NCBI RefSeq assembly: GCF_010993705.1 | Contig: NZ_WOFO01000015.1 | Coordinates: 43,232-107,231 of the forward strand | DNA length: 64,000 nucleotides | Source: Cyclobacterium sp. SYSU L10401 | GTDB lineage: Bacteria > Bacteroidota > Bacteroidia > Cytophagales > Cyclobacteriaceae | Direction: 5' to 3' | Shown here: positions 46,903 to 56,302 of the stretch, piece by piece | Layout of the letters: each line of letters starts with the position of its first letter | Position numbering within the stretch: position 1 is the first letter of the stretch | Position numbers and translations under genes: made by a program | Notes under the pieces: generated by a model | Seen by the model: only the letters and a program-made list of their open reading frames with translations | What the model was told of the DNA's origin: nothing | The model's database searches: none

Positions 46903-49311
46903 TCAAAATTTAAAATTGTATGTAACCGAAGGCAGGATGCCGAACAGATAGGTCATCACCACCCCTGGCCGAACAGCGCTGACTTCCTCCCCCAGGCCAG
47001 GATCAAAACCGATATCGTTATTGTAAATATCCGTAAATTCGTAGGAAAAGGGGTTTTTCCTGCCATAAGCATTGTAAATACTAAAATTCCAACTTCCCTG
47101 CCACCACCTTCCCTTGTCCTTGTTTTTTAAGGTCAGGGACAAATCCATGCGGTGGTAATCCGGAAACCGATCACTATTTCTTTGCTCACCATACAGGGGG
47201 ACCCGTTGCTCATCCACCTCGTAGGATCCAACAGGGAAAGTCACCGCAATTCCCGTGGTATAAATAAAAGTACCGGACAAGGAAACCCTTTCACTCAGTT
47301 GATGGGAGACTACCAGGCTGACATCATTGGGGCGGTCATACCTGGGCGGATAGGGAAAGCCGCCATTGATGCCTCGAATTTTCCTGAAAACCCTGGACCG
47401 GGTATAGCTCAGCCAGCCGGTGGTTTTTCCTACATTTTTCCGGAGCAAAAACTCCAACCCGTAGGACCAGCCGTTACCGGAAAGGATTTCGGTTTCAATA
47501 TTATCGCTAAACAGCACATTGGCTCCCTGCTTCAGGTCTACAATGTTCCTGAAATCCCTGTAATAACCCTCAACAGAAACTTCCCACTGATTGTTGCTCA
47601 GGTTTTGAAAAATACCGGCAGAGACCTGGTCTCCCCTGATGGGGAGGATGTATTTCCCGGCAGGGACCCAACGGTCTATGGGAAGTCCGGCGGAACTGTT
47701 GGAGGCCACCTGAATGTATTGGTAATTCCTGTTGTAACTTCCTTTAATTGCGGTTCCTTTTCCTGCCAGGTACCTTACTGCCAGTCGTGGTTCCAGTCCC
47801 TGGTATTGCTGCATTTTTTCACCCAGCCTGTATTCCAGGGTATCTGTTACCTGCCCGGATCCCCCGGGATCATTGTTTTCGTACAGGTAGTTAACCCCTT
47901 CTCCTATTTGCTGGTAAAGCCCATAGCGCAGCCCTCCCTCTATACTGATCCGCTCAGAAATCTCCTCCTTCAGGGCGATGAAAAAGTTGTTTTGCAGACC
48001 GACCCGTGGATTCGTGACCAGAGGTTCTATCCCGCTCCCTTCAGCAGGTTGTAAATCCACAGGGGCGAAATAGTACAATTGACTGTGGATACCTGTCTTG
48101 ATTTCTGTGCTCTCCCGGGGCAGATAAGTTAAGGCGGCCCTGATACCCGTCTCAGAAAAATAATTGGACCAATCAAAACCATTGTCCTCATCGCTAAAAC
48201 CAATCAGGTATTTGTAATAGCTGTAATAGGCCGTTACATCCAGGTACAATTGCTCATTGATTTGCCTGTCCCAATTGAATGAATTGATCCAATTGTTCCA
48301 TCCCAGACCAAACTGACCGCTCAGCCCCAGAAAGTCACTGCCGTAATAGGTAGAAAAAGTAAATTTGTTTTTCGTGCCTTTCCTCCACATCAGTTTGCCA
48401 CTTAAATCATAAAAGTACAGTTGATTGTCCCGGATGTCTTCGTTGGGGGAAAAAGCCAAAAATATATCCGCATAAGTTCTCCTCCCTGAAAGTACAAAAG
48501 AGGAATTATCGGAAAATAAGGGTCCGTCCACAGTGAGCCTGGAACTGATGCTTCCTATGCCTCCCTCTCCTTCGATTTTTCGGGTATTCCCTTCTTTCAG
48601 AGAAATGTCCAACAGGGAAGAAACCCTACCTCCAAACTGGGCAGGGATATTGCCTTTATACAGGGATACATCTGTCAGGGCATCCGGGTTGAATACGGAA
48701 AAAAAACCAAAAAAATGAGAAGGATTATAAATCGGAGCCCCATCTATCTGGATCAGGTTTTGGTCAGCTGATCCGCCTCTGACAAACAAGCCGGTGGTCC
48801 CTTCCCCTGCGGTATTTACTCCTGGTAACAATTGTATCCCCCGGAGCAGGTCTACCTCTCCAAAAAGGGCCGGGATACGTTTTAACTCCTCACCTGAAAT
48901 TTCATTGCGCCCGATTTCCGTACTGAGGACATTGTGATCCTCTCTCCTATCCGACACCAACACCTCCTCCAGGGCCATTTCCTCGGGATTTAGGAAAAAT
49001 TTCAAGTCATCGGTCTTATTGTTGATAGCTCTGCTGACAGGCTGGTAGCCCAAAAAACGGATTTCCAGTGTGGATGGAAGGGCATTCATGGCAATGGAAA
49101 ACCTCCCATCCACATCCGTAACAGCACCTTTGGAAGATTGGTCTTTCCAGAACACTGTAGCTCCCGGTAAGGGCTCCCCCGAAACCTTATCAAGCACCTG
49201 CCCCATCAGGTTATCGGCATCCTGGCCCATCACCCTAACTGAAAACACTGGCAGCCAAACAAGGACCACAAAAAATATATTCCAAAATGGTTGTGAACGG
49301 TATTTAAACAT
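46903..49311 (-). CDS. TonB-dependent receptor with carboxypeptidase-regulatory-like N-domain
   Basis: The 802-residue outer membrane receptor has a signal peptide (MFKYRSQPFWNIFFVVLVWLPVFSVRVMG), a regulatory-like domain (LMGQVLDKVSGEPLPGATVFW), a plug region (EVDLLRGIQLLPGVNTAGEGTTGLFVRGG) and a barrel ending in SVTYNFKF. It lacks the SusC signature. It probably forms a complex with the DUF4249 lipoprotein encoded 4 bases downstream. The imported ligand is unknown. The two genes form a unit divergent from the vWA/TPR operon. Confidence 0.94.
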   Translation of the reverse strand: MFKYRSQPFWNIFFVVLVWLPVFSVRVMGQDADNLMGQVLDKVSGEPLPGATVFWKDQSSKGAVTDVDGRFSIAMNALPSTLEIRFLGYQPVSRAINNKTDDLKFFLNPEEMALEEVLVSDRREDHNVLSTEIGRNEISGEELKRIPALFGEVDLLRGIQLLPGVNTAGEGTTGLFVRGGSADQNLIQIDGAPIYNPSHFFGFFSVFNPDALTDVSLYKGNIPAQFGGRVSSLLDISLKEGNTRKIEGEGGIGSISSRLTVDGPLFSDNSSFVLSGRRTYADIFLAFSPNEDIRDNQLYFYDLSGKLMWRKGTKNKFTFSTYYGSDFLGLSGQFGLGWNNWINSFNWDRQINEQLYLDVTAYYSYYKYLIGFSDEDNGFDWSNYFSETGIRAALTYLPRESTEIKTGIHSQLYYFAPVDLQPAEGSGIEPLVTNPRVGLQNNFFIALKEEISERISIEGGLRYGLYQQIGEGVNYLYENNDPGGSGQVTDTLEYRLGEKMQQYQGLEPRLAVRYLAGKGTAIKGSYNRNYQYIQVASNSSAGLPIDRWVPAGKYILPIRGDQVSAGIFQNLSNNQWEVSVEGYYRDFRNIVDLKQGANVLFSDNIETEILSGNGWSYGLEFLLRKNVGKTTGWLSYTRSRVFRKIRGINGGFPYPPRYDRPNDVSLVVSHQLSERVSLSGTFIYTTGIAVTFPVGSYEVDEQRVPLYGEQRNSDRFPDYHRMDLSLTLKNKDKGRWWQGSWNFSIYNAYGRKNPFSYEFTDIYNNDIGFDPGLGEEVSAVRPGVVMTYLFGILPSVTYNFKF

Positions 49312-49512
49312 TACTTTTGACTTGGTGTTTTTTTGAAAAGAAAGTACTATTGGTTGCCTGTTGCGTTAGGATCAAAAAAGATAACGGTATCTGCTAAAAA
49401 TAGTTAAGCTTCCCGGGGAGTAATTCATGAAATGAATTTCAATATTCCCGGGGCTTGCCAATAATTAACCAATAATCACTTCGTTTTAAGTATAAATGAT
49501 TAATTTCAAGCC

Positions 49513-50478
49513 ATGATTTGGGCCTATTCTGATAACAATTCCATTCTGATACTGTCAGCAGTTTTTATACTGCTATACGCCATTTACCTGTACCGTTTTT
49601 GGAAAATCAACCAGAAGATTAAGGTAAAGAAAAGGAGGTTGGTCTGGAAAATGACCTTAAGAACCCTTTATTTTACCTTGTTTTTGATTGCCTTTGCCGG
49701 GCCTTCCATAGGAAATGCCATGAAGGAGATCAAACAGGAAGGCAAGGATATCTTCCTGGCCATAGACCTTTCCAGGTCCATGAATGCGGAGGATATCAAA
49801 CCCAGCCGGCTTCAGCGAGTAAAATTCGAATTGAAAAATCTGGTAAAAAATTTCAGTTCAGACCGACTAGGAATCATTATTTTTTCTTCAGAGGCATTTA
49901 TTCAGTGTCCGCTCACCTTTGATCAAAATGTCATACAGCTTCACCTGGACGGGTTGAACAGTGGTTTGGTACCGAATTCGGGCACTGATATTGCAGCCCC
50001 GCTTAAGATGGCTTATAATAAATTTCTGACAGACGAAAGTCAGGAGCCCAAATCCAAGGCTATCATCCTGATCAGTGATGGAGAAGATTTTGGAAATGAA
50101 CTGGAAGAAACCCTGGAGCAACTCAATAGTTCAGGAATAAAAGTATTCAGCATGGGTGTAGGTACGGCTACCGGCAGCACCATACCCAGAGGTAGCGGTG
50201 TAGTCATTGACCAGGAAACCAATCGCCCGGCCATATCCAGACTGACTTCTACCAACCTGAAAACAATTGCCAGCCGGACCGAAGGAGATTATTTTGAGCT
50301 CAGTGACGAGCTTCAGGAAATCCCCCAATTGATCGATGCCATCGCCAAGTTAGAAGGTACGGTAATGGCCAGCCGTACGGTGGAGGCATCTTCCAATAAA
50401 TATTTCTACTTCTTACTGGCGGGCTTGATTTTGGCAATTATTGACTCCATTTTGCCTGTCAGAACTTTATCCATTTAA
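49513..50478 (+). CDS. BatB-like von Willebrand A domain membrane protein
   Basis: This 321-residue protein has two N-terminal membrane segments (about 10-28 and 48-66), a vWA domain with an intact metal site (D85-x-S87-x-S89 in IDLSRSMN, the threonine of SGTDIAAPL, the aspartate of LISDGED), and a C-terminal membrane segment near 297-317. This architecture matches BatA/BatB proteins of the Bacteroidota aerotolerance operon. It is followed by two TPR protein genes. MoxR, DUF58, BatA and BatD genes are absent, so this is only part of the usual cluster. Confidence 0.85.
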   Translation: MIWAYSDNNSILILSAVFILLYAIYLYRFWKINQKIKVKKRRLVWKMTLRTLYFTLFLIAFAGPSIGNAMKEIKQEGKDIFLAIDLSRSMNAEDIKPSRLQRVKFELKNLVKNFSSDRLGIIIFSSEAFIQCPLTFDQNVIQLHLDGLNSGLVPNSGTDIAAPLKMAYNKFLTDESQEPKSKAIILISDGEDFGNELEETLEQLNSSGIKVFSMGVGTATGSTIPRGSGVVIDQETNRPAISRLTSTNLKTIASRTEGDYFELSDELQEIPQLIDAIAKLEGTVMASRTVEASSNKYFYFLLAGLILAIIDSILPVRTLSI

Positions 50479-50496
50479 TCTACCTAAACCAACAGT

Positions 50497-51156
50497 ATGT
50501 TGTCCAGATATTTACTTTGGGTTTTATTAATCTTGCCTGCTGACTGGAAAAAAATAGCGGCCACCAATGAGGCAATCGCGTCGGCAGAAAAGTCCTTTAA
50601 AGAAACGGATTTTGAAAACTCCATTCGAAATCACCTTTCCTTAATGGAAGACCATGGCTTAAATCAACCCGAAGTCCGTTTTAACCTTGCCTTAAGCTAC
50701 CAAAACAACGGGCAAGAGGAAGATGCCAAAAAAACCTACGAGCCGCTGGCCGGTGTTCCGGGTAACACCGTCCCGTCCTACGCGGCTAACCAACAGGGGG
50801 TGTTGTTAGGTAACGAACAAAAGTACAAGGAAGCCCTTTCCTATTTCAAAACTGCCTTGCTTAAAAACCCAAACAATGAAAAAGCCCGTTATAATTATGA
50901 ACTCCTGAGCCGCTGGCTGGAGGGCAATGAGGAGGAACAGGAAAACGAAGAAGACCGGGATGATGAAGACCAGATTAAACCCTCCAATTATGCCAAGAGG
51001 ATGAAAGCTCAGGCCGATGAGATGGTAGACCGGTTTCAATTTAATGAAGCCCTGCAAACGATGGAAAGCGCATTGGAAATTGACGAAACCGTGGCTTATT
51101 ACCAAAAATTTATGGATCATTTAAATGAGATCAATGAAATCAATAGCAACCCATAA
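50497..51156 (+). CDS. TPR protein of a Bat-type operon
   Basis: The 219-residue protein starts with a short hydrophobic leader (MLSRYLLWVLLILPADW) that may be a signal or anchor. Tetratricopeptide-like helices follow (AIASAEKSFKETDFENSIRNHL, FNLALSYQNNGQEEDAKKTY, GNEQKYKEALSYFKTALLKNPNNEKARYNYELLS). An acidic stretch and a C-terminal helix pair close it. Its position after a vWA gene suggests a BatC/BatE-like role. It overlaps the next gene by 32 bases. Confidence 0.75.
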   Translation: MLSRYLLWVLLILPADWKKIAATNEAIASAEKSFKETDFENSIRNHLSLMEDHGLNQPEVRFNLALSYQNNGQEEDAKKTYEPLAGVPGNTVPSYAANQQGVLLGNEQKYKEALSYFKTALLKNPNNEKARYNYELLSRWLEGNEEEQENEEDRDDEDQIKPSNYAKRMKAQADEMVDRFQFNEALQTMESALEIDETVAYYQKFMDHLNEINEINSNP

Positions 51157-51763
51157 ACTACTCCTTTTTGCCTGCCTTTTTTGGGTTCCAATTGCTTTAA
51201 TGGCCCAATCGGAGACAGAATATTTCAACAAGGCAGCCAGGCAATATGTCAATGAAGATATTCCCGGCACCAGTCAGTTACTGGCTGAAGGTCTGGAAAA
51301 ATACCCTCAGGATCCCAAATTAAATGCCCTGTGGGAAAAATTGCAGAAAGACCAGGAGGATCAGGAAAAAAAAGACCAGCAAAGCCAGGAACAGCAAGAC
51401 CAGGAGCAGGATGAATCCCAGGAACAGGACCAGCAGGAGCAGGACAGCCAGGAACAGGAAAGTGGAGAAGGAGAAGAACAAACTGAAGAAGATGGGGCAG
51501 ACGAATCTGATGAAATGGAAGAACAAAGGGGCGAACAATCAGACAATAACGAGGAATCTGATGAGCCCAATGATATGGAAAGTGACCTGAGTGAACGGGA
51601 AGAAGCGATGGAGGAATTGCGGCAACGGCTGGAGGAGATGAACATTACTCCGGAACAAGCCGCCCAAATACTGGATGCCATGAACAGTAATGAACTCAGG
51701 TACATACAGCAAAACAGGAAAAAACCCACGCAACAACCCAAGCGGGGATTACCTGACTATTAA
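51125..51763 (+). CDS. TPR protein with long acidic low-complexity region (BatC-like)
   Basis: The 212-residue protein has a signal peptide (about 1-27, ending ALMAQ), a short TPR-like part (YFNKAARQYVNEDIPGTSQLL), then about 85 residues made almost only of D, E, Q and S, and a C-terminal helix with NITPEQAAQILDAMNSNELRYIQQ. The last motif is common to Bacteroidota BatC-type proteins. The acidic tract may be a flexible linker. Starts at 51125 or 51134 are both inside the upstream gene. Confidence 0.75.
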   Translation: MRSMKSIATHKLLLFACLFWVPIALMAQSETEYFNKAARQYVNEDIPGTSQLLAEGLEKYPQDPKLNALWEKLQKDQEDQEKKDQQSQEQQDQEQDESQEQDQQEQDSQEQESGEGEEQTEEDGADESDEMEEQRGEQSDNNEESDEPNDMESDLSEREEAMEELRQRLEEMNITPEQAAQILDAMNSNELRYIQQNRKKPTQQPKRGLPDY

Positions 51764-51809
51764 AAGCTTTTCGCCACTGAATCTTTCCTCCACCTAAATA
51801 TAAGAAGAC

Positions 51810-52991
51810 ATGCAAGAGGTATTTATCCTATCCGCAGCAAGGACTCCCATGGGTGGCTTTGGAGGAAATTTGTCTTCACTTTCAGCCACCTCCCTGGGTA
51901 GTCTGGCCATAAAAGGGGCCTTAAGCAAAATCGGGCTGAGTCATGATACCCATTTTGATGAAGTTCTGATGGGCAACGTATTGTCGGCAAATTTGGGGCA
52001 GGCCCCAGCCCGACAGGCAGCCTTAGATGCAGGCATACAGGTAAGTACCCCCTGCACCACCATCAATAAAGTTTGTGCTTCAGGAATGAAGGCGGTGATG
52101 CTGGGCGCACAATCCATCATGTGTGGGCAGACTAATCTGCTGATAGCCGGCGGAATGGAAAGCATGAGCAACACCCCCTATTACCTGCCCAACGCAAGGT
52201 TTGGATACAAATTCGGACATGGCAACTTAATTGATGGGCTGAGTAAAGATGGCCTTCAGGAGGTGTACCATGATTTCCCTATGGGAAACTGTGCCGACCA
52301 TACGGCCAGGGAAATGAACATCAGCCGGGCAGCACAGGACAACTATGCTGCCAATTCATACCGGAGGGCGGCTGAGGCCTGGGAAAAAGGCCGCTTTACC
52401 GCTGAAGTAATCCCTGCCAGCATCAAAGACCACAAAGGAAAGGAATTGCTCATTGATAAAGATGAGGACTACCTCAAAGTCATCATGGATAAGATCCCAC
52501 AATTAAAACCCGTTTTTGAAAAGGACGGAACGGTGACTGCAGCAAATTCCTCCACCATCAGTGATGGAGCTGCTGCCTTGATCCTCGGTAGCAGGGAAAT
52601 GGCCGAAAATTTAGACCTGAAACCCATTGCCAGAATTCGGGGATTTGCCGATGCTGCCCGGGATCCCATGTGGTTTACCACAGCTCCTGCCCTGGCCATT
52701 CCCAAGGCCCTGAAACAAGCAGGATTGGACATCACAGACATTGATTATTTTGAAATCAATGAGGCCTTTGCAGTGGTGGCCCTGGCCAACCAGCGATTAC
52801 TGAATATCCCGGAAGAAAAACTGAATATTTACGGTGGAGCCATTGCCCTGGGACACCCTTTGGGTTGTTCCGGAGCCAGGATACTCACCACCCTACTATC
52901 TGTACTACGCCAGGAAAATGGGAAATTGGGGGTGGCTGGCATCTGCAATGGAGGGGGAGGAGCCTCTGCCATGGTGGTAGAAAAGATTTGA
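51810..52991 (+). CDS. Acetyl-CoA C-acyltransferase (thiolase)
   Basis: This 393-residue thiolase has all catalytic residues: nucleophile C89 in INKVCASGMKAV, H349 in GGAIALGHPLGCSGAR, and C379 in ICNGGGGASAMV. Length fits the tetrameric biosynthetic/degradative thiolase class. It interconverts acetyl-CoA and acetoacetyl-CoA or cleaves longer 3-ketoacyl-CoA; the chain length cannot be deduced. No beta-oxidation or butyrate genes are nearby, so it may work alone in ketone or fatty acid metabolism. Confidence 0.95.
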   Translation: MQEVFILSAARTPMGGFGGNLSSLSATSLGSLAIKGALSKIGLSHDTHFDEVLMGNVLSANLGQAPARQAALDAGIQVSTPCTTINKVCASGMKAVMLGAQSIMCGQTNLLIAGGMESMSNTPYYLPNARFGYKFGHGNLIDGLSKDGLQEVYHDFPMGNCADHTAREMNISRAAQDNYAANSYRRAAEAWEKGRFTAEVIPASIKDHKGKELLIDKDEDYLKVIMDKIPQLKPVFEKDGTVTAANSSTISDGAAALILGSREMAENLDLKPIARIRGFADAARDPMWFTTAPALAIPKALKQAGLDITDIDYFEINEAFAVVALANQRLLNIPEEKLNIYGGAIALGHPLGCSGARILTTLLSVLRQENGKLGVAGICNGGGGASAMVVEKI

Positions 52992-53030
52992 TTTTATGCT
53001 TTTCCAAGACCCAATCAAACCTATCAAGCC

Positions 53031-53825
53031 ATGAAAACATGCCTATTCCTTCTGCTGCTATCCTTCCAATTTCTGGGAACACCGGGAAAAGCACAACAAG
53101 GCACCACCTATTACGATGAAGAGCAAACACAGGTGAAGGAACGGTTTCAAACCAAAGGTGAGGTACCACATGGCGCTTACAGGCACTACGATCCCTTTGG
53201 AAACCTGACTCAAATCGGACAGTTTCAGGAGGGGCAAAAATCCGGTACATTTTATGAATTACACCCCCAAACAGGGGACACATTGAAAGTAACCCCTTAT
53301 GTGGAAGATCAGGTGGATGGCGTAGTGACCTCCTTTTTCCCCGACGGTACCGTGGCGCAGAAGGCCACATTTCAAAAGGGAGAGATTCAGGGAACCCTGG
53401 AAACCTTTTATCCCTCCGGATCCCTCAAAAGCAGCACCCGTTTTGAAAATGGAAAACCTCATGGCCTCAACGAAATATTTTTTGAAAACGGGGAAATACA
53501 GGAGACACAGCAATTCGATCAGGGGCTTTTGAATGGTGTGCAGAAGACTTATGATGAAAACGGACAGCTTCTGACAGCACAAGACTATAAAGATGGCAGC
53601 CTGGAAGGCCGGTACACCAGTTATTTCCCTGATGGCACCCTCTCCTCAGAGGTAGAATATAAAAATGGGGTAAGGCATGGAAATTACGCCACCTACCATG
53701 AGAATGGTAAATTGAAGGAGCAGGGCAAATACAGGATGGGCTTACGCCATGGCGTATTTTCCACATTCGATGAACGCGGAAAGCTGCTGGATGAAAAGGA
53801 ATTCAAAAGGGGAAATCCAAATTGA
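53031..53825 (+). CDS. MORN-variant repeat secreted protein (YwqK-like)
   Basis: This 264-residue protein has a signal peptide (MKTCLFLLLLSFQFLGTPGKAQ) and about eight repeats of the form (F/Y)-x2-G-x-(L/I)-x4-(F/Y)-x2-G-x2-(H/E)-G, such as YFPDGTLSSEVEYKNGVRHG and YHENGKLKEQGKYRMGLRHG. These are the toxin_YwqK/MORN_2 repeats common in Bacteroidota secreted proteins. The family name 'antitoxin' is historical; no toxin partner is next to it. The function is unknown. Confidence 0.85.
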   Translation: MKTCLFLLLLSFQFLGTPGKAQQGTTYYDEEQTQVKERFQTKGEVPHGAYRHYDPFGNLTQIGQFQEGQKSGTFYELHPQTGDTLKVTPYVEDQVDGVVTSFFPDGTVAQKATFQKGEIQGTLETFYPSGSLKSSTRFENGKPHGLNEIFFENGEIQETQQFDQGLLNGVQKTYDENGQLLTAQDYKDGSLEGRYTSYFPDGTLSSEVEYKNGVRHGNYATYHENGKLKEQGKYRMGLRHGVFSTFDERGKLLDEKEFKRGNPN

Positions 53826-53918
53826 TTTTTTGACAGCCTCTGGTACAAACTTTGTCAGCCCGAGCTACATTCTAAAAAGTGATTGGGAAGGAATTTCCCG
53901 TTGCTGGAGATTATTTCT

Positions 53919-53926
53919 TACTTTTG
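53919..53926 (+). promoter_or_regulatory. Putative -7 promoter element for purC
   Basis: TACTTTTG fits TAnnTTTG. A TTG at 53901-53903 lies 15 bases upstream as a candidate -33 element. The element ends 19 bases before the purC ATG. The ssrA promoter candidate uses the identical octamer. Confidence 0.5.
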
Positions 53927-53945
53927 TGTTTAAAATTCGAAACCC

Positions 53946-54881
53946 ATGAGTCAAGGCATCAAAAACACACAATACCAATTTCCTGGTCAGGTTGATTTTT
54001 ACCGTGGAAAGGTGCGGGATGTATATATTTTCGAGCATACCATTGCCGTGGTAGCCACTGACAGGATTTCTGCTTTTGATGTGGTATTGCCGAAAGCCAT
54101 TCCGTATAAGGGACAGGTTTTAAATCAAATCGCCTACCATTTTCTCTCGACCACAGCCTCCATTGTACCCAATTGGGTTACCATCTCACCTGATCCCAAT
54201 GTCACCATAGGAAAAAGGTGTGAGCCATTCAAAGTGGAAATGGTAATCCGGGGCTATTTGGCCGGCCATGCCTGGAGAGAATACCGGGAAGGGAAAAGAA
54301 GCATTTGTGGGGTATCCCTGCCGGAGGGATTGAAGGAAAATGACCCCCTTCCGGAGCCCATCATCACCCCTACCACCAAAGCAGATCAGGGCCATGATGA
54401 GGACATCTCCAGGGAAGCTATTTTGTCACAGGGACTGGTACATGAGGATGATTACGCCCTTTTGGAAAAATATACCCGTGCCCTTTTTAACCGGGGAACG
54501 GAGATGGCCAGGGAGAAAGGCTTGATCCTGGTGGATACCAAATATGAATTTGGCAAATATGGCGATGAAATACTTTTGATCGATGAAATCCATACTCCGG
54601 ACTCCTCCAGGTATTTTTACCACGAAGGTTATGTAAATAGGCAGGAACAAGGACTTCCTCAAAAACAACTTTCCAAAGAATTTGTCCGGCAATGGCTGAT
54701 TGAAAATGGATTCCAGGGGAAAGAAGGGCAATCCATTCCTGAAATGAGTCCCGACATCATTGAAAGTATTTCCAACAGGTACATTGAACTCTATGAACAC
54801 ATCACGGGCAAAACTTTTGTGCCTGCAAATGGTTCCGATATAGCATCCAGAATTCAACGGGCCATTTTGGAAAGCATATAA
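53946..54881 (+). CDS. purC: Phosphoribosylaminoimidazolesuccinocarboxamide synthase
   Basis: This 311-residue enzyme joins CAIR with aspartate using ATP, step 7/8 of purine synthesis. Motifs: [73 protein letters not shown] and [29 protein letters not shown]. It is longer than E. coli PurC (237 residues), as in yeast-type and many Bacteroidota enzymes. It is a single gene; other pur genes are not present. Confidence 0.97.
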   Translation: MSQGIKNTQYQFPGQVDFYRGKVRDVYIFEHTIAVVATDRISAFDVVLPKAIPYKGQVLNQIAYHFLSTTASIVPNWVTISPDPNVTIGKRCEPFKVEMVIRGYLAGHAWREYREGKRSICGVSLPEGLKENDPLPEPIITPTTKADQGHDEDISREAILSQGLVHEDDYALLEKYTRALFNRGTEMAREKGLILVDTKYEFGKYGDEILLIDEIHTPDSSRYFYHEGYVNRQEQGLPQKQLSKEFVRQWLIENGFQGKEGQSIPEMSPDIIESISNRYIELYEHITGKTFVPANGSDIASRIQRAILESI

Positions 54882-54994
54882 ATGGAGGGATCATTTTGGC
54901 CCCAAAATATTTTAAGCTAATTTTAAAACAAATTTGAATGATCAGGAGGCAAATTTTGCTGCCTGCACATAATGACTGGTAAATAAATTTTCAA

Positions 54995-55375
54995 ATGAAA
55001 TACGCTGTAGATAAAAAAGAACAATTTGTACTTTTCACCCTAATGGAAGAAAAACTGGATTCCACCCTGTCGCCGCAGTTGAAATCCGAACTACTCACCG
55101 TTCATGCGGAAGGATATAGAAACCTTATTTTGGATATGGCAAGCGTGAAGTATGCGGATTCCAGTGGACTCAGTGCCCTCTTGGTTGGCAACAGGGCCTT
55201 TGGTGAAGAAGGGGGAGTTTTTATTTTGTCATCCCTTCAGGAGCATGTGATGAAACTGATGAAAATATCCATGCTTGACAAAGTCTTCAAAGTGGTGGAT
55301 GACAATGAGGCTGCTGCAGAAGCGGTATTTATCCATGAAATTGAGCAAGGTGCAGAAAAAGACGAGGAGGAGTAA
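54995..55375 (+). CDS. STAS domain anti-sigma factor antagonist-like protein
   Basis: A 126-residue single STAS domain. The conserved phosphorylatable serine is within VKYADSSGLSALL (Ser57 by alignment with SpoIIAA/RsbV). The C-terminal tail is very acidic (EIEQGAEKDEEE). No anti-sigma kinase or sigma factor is nearby. In several Cytophagales it lies just upstream of RNase Z, as here (12-base gap), so the two are probably cotranscribed; I recall this neighbourhood only from general knowledge. Confidence 0.87.
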   Translation: MKYAVDKKEQFVLFTLMEEKLDSTLSPQLKSELLTVHAEGYRNLILDMASVKYADSSGLSALLVGNRAFGEEGGVFILSSLQEHVMKLMKISMLDKVFKVVDDNEAAAEAVFIHEIEQGAEKDEEE

Positions 55376-55387
55376 ACACTAAGCTAC

Positions 55388-56302
55388 TTGGACTTCAATA
55401 TCACCATTCTGGGTTCCAACTCAGCAGCTCCTGCCCATGGCAGAAACCAAACTTCTCAAGTGGTTACCTGGGGGAGTTACACGTTTTTGTTGGATTGCGG
55501 AGAGTCCACGCAGCACCAGTTGAGAAAATACAAGATCAAGTACTTTAAGATCAACCATATCTTTATTTCCCACCTCCACGGAGATCATTACCTGGGCCTG
55601 ATGGGGTTGATTGCTACCTACCACTTGAATAACAGGAAGCACCCCCTTCATATATTTGGGCCAAACGGGCTGGATGAAATCATTACCATACAATTAAAGT
55701 ATTCCGGCACCATACTCAAATTCCCACTGATCTTTCATCCCACCCTGCATTCAGAAAAAAACAAATTGCTGGAATTGGGGGACCTGGAGGTTTGGAGTTT
55801 TCCCCTGAAACACCGGATCCCCTGTACAGGATTCAGCTTTGAAGAAAAAACAGGCCGGGTGAGGCTCAATAAGGAACTGATTATCAAAAACAAACCAGGC
55901 ATAGAGGCCATCCGCACCCTGCTCAGGGGACAGGATGTCCGGGACATGACGGGTAGGGTGTTGTATCCCGCAAAGGACTATTGCGAGATCAAAGCTCCAC
56001 GCAAATATGCTTTCTGCTCGGACACCATTTATGATCCTGAGCTTCCTCAATACATCCGGGAAATGGATATCCTGTACCACGAATCTACCTTTATGGAGGC
56101 TGAAAAAGACCGGGCAAAATTGACCAGGCACAGTACCACCAAAGAAGCTGCCTCCATTGCCCTGGCATCAAAGGCCAAAAACCTCCTGTTGGGCCATTAT
56201 TCGGTAAGATATGCCGACCTGACCCCCCTTTTGGAGGAAGCCCGGGAAACATTTCCCAATAGTTTTTTAAGCGAGGAAGGCACCACATACCGTATCAAAT
56301 GA
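55388..56302 (+). CDS. rnz: Ribonuclease Z
   Basis: This 304-residue tRNA 3'-processing endonuclease has the metallo-beta-lactamase motif SHLHGDHYLG (H62, H64, D66, H67) and later ligands in FCSDTIYD and LLGHYSVRYAD. The exosite and His-rich regions are in order. The start is TTG at 55388: the upstream frame is closed by a TAA, and no ATG or GTG precedes the conserved ITILGSNSAAP strand. The stop overlaps the next ATG (ATGA). Confidence 0.95.
   Translation: MDFNITILGSNSAAPAHGRNQTSQVVTWGSYTFLLDCGESTQHQLRKYKIKYFKINHIFISHLHGDHYLGLMGLIATYHLNNRKHPLHIFGPNGLDEIITIQLKYSGTILKFPLIFHPTLHSEKNKLLELGDLEVWSFPLKHRIPCTGFSFEEKTGRVRLNKELIIKNKPGIEAIRTLLRGQDVRDMTGRVLYPAKDYCEIKAPRKYAFCSDTIYDPELPQYIREMDILYHESTFMEAEKDRAKLTRHSTTKEAASIALASKAKNLLLGHYSVRYADLTPLLEEARETFPNSFLSEEGTTYRIK

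Noticed and set aside
47152..48054. 300-codon frame antisense to the TonB receptor
   Set aside because: It lacks any motif, and the opposite strand is a clear receptor with full domain order.
49313..49320. TACTTTTG promoter-like octamer
   Set aside because: It lies at the 5' end of the minus-strand TonB receptor gene, points the other way, and is about 190 bases from the next plus-strand gene.
53031..53825. YwqK-like protein as part of a toxin-antitoxin system
   Set aside because: The 'antitoxin' family name is historical; no small toxin gene is adjacent, and it has a signal peptide.
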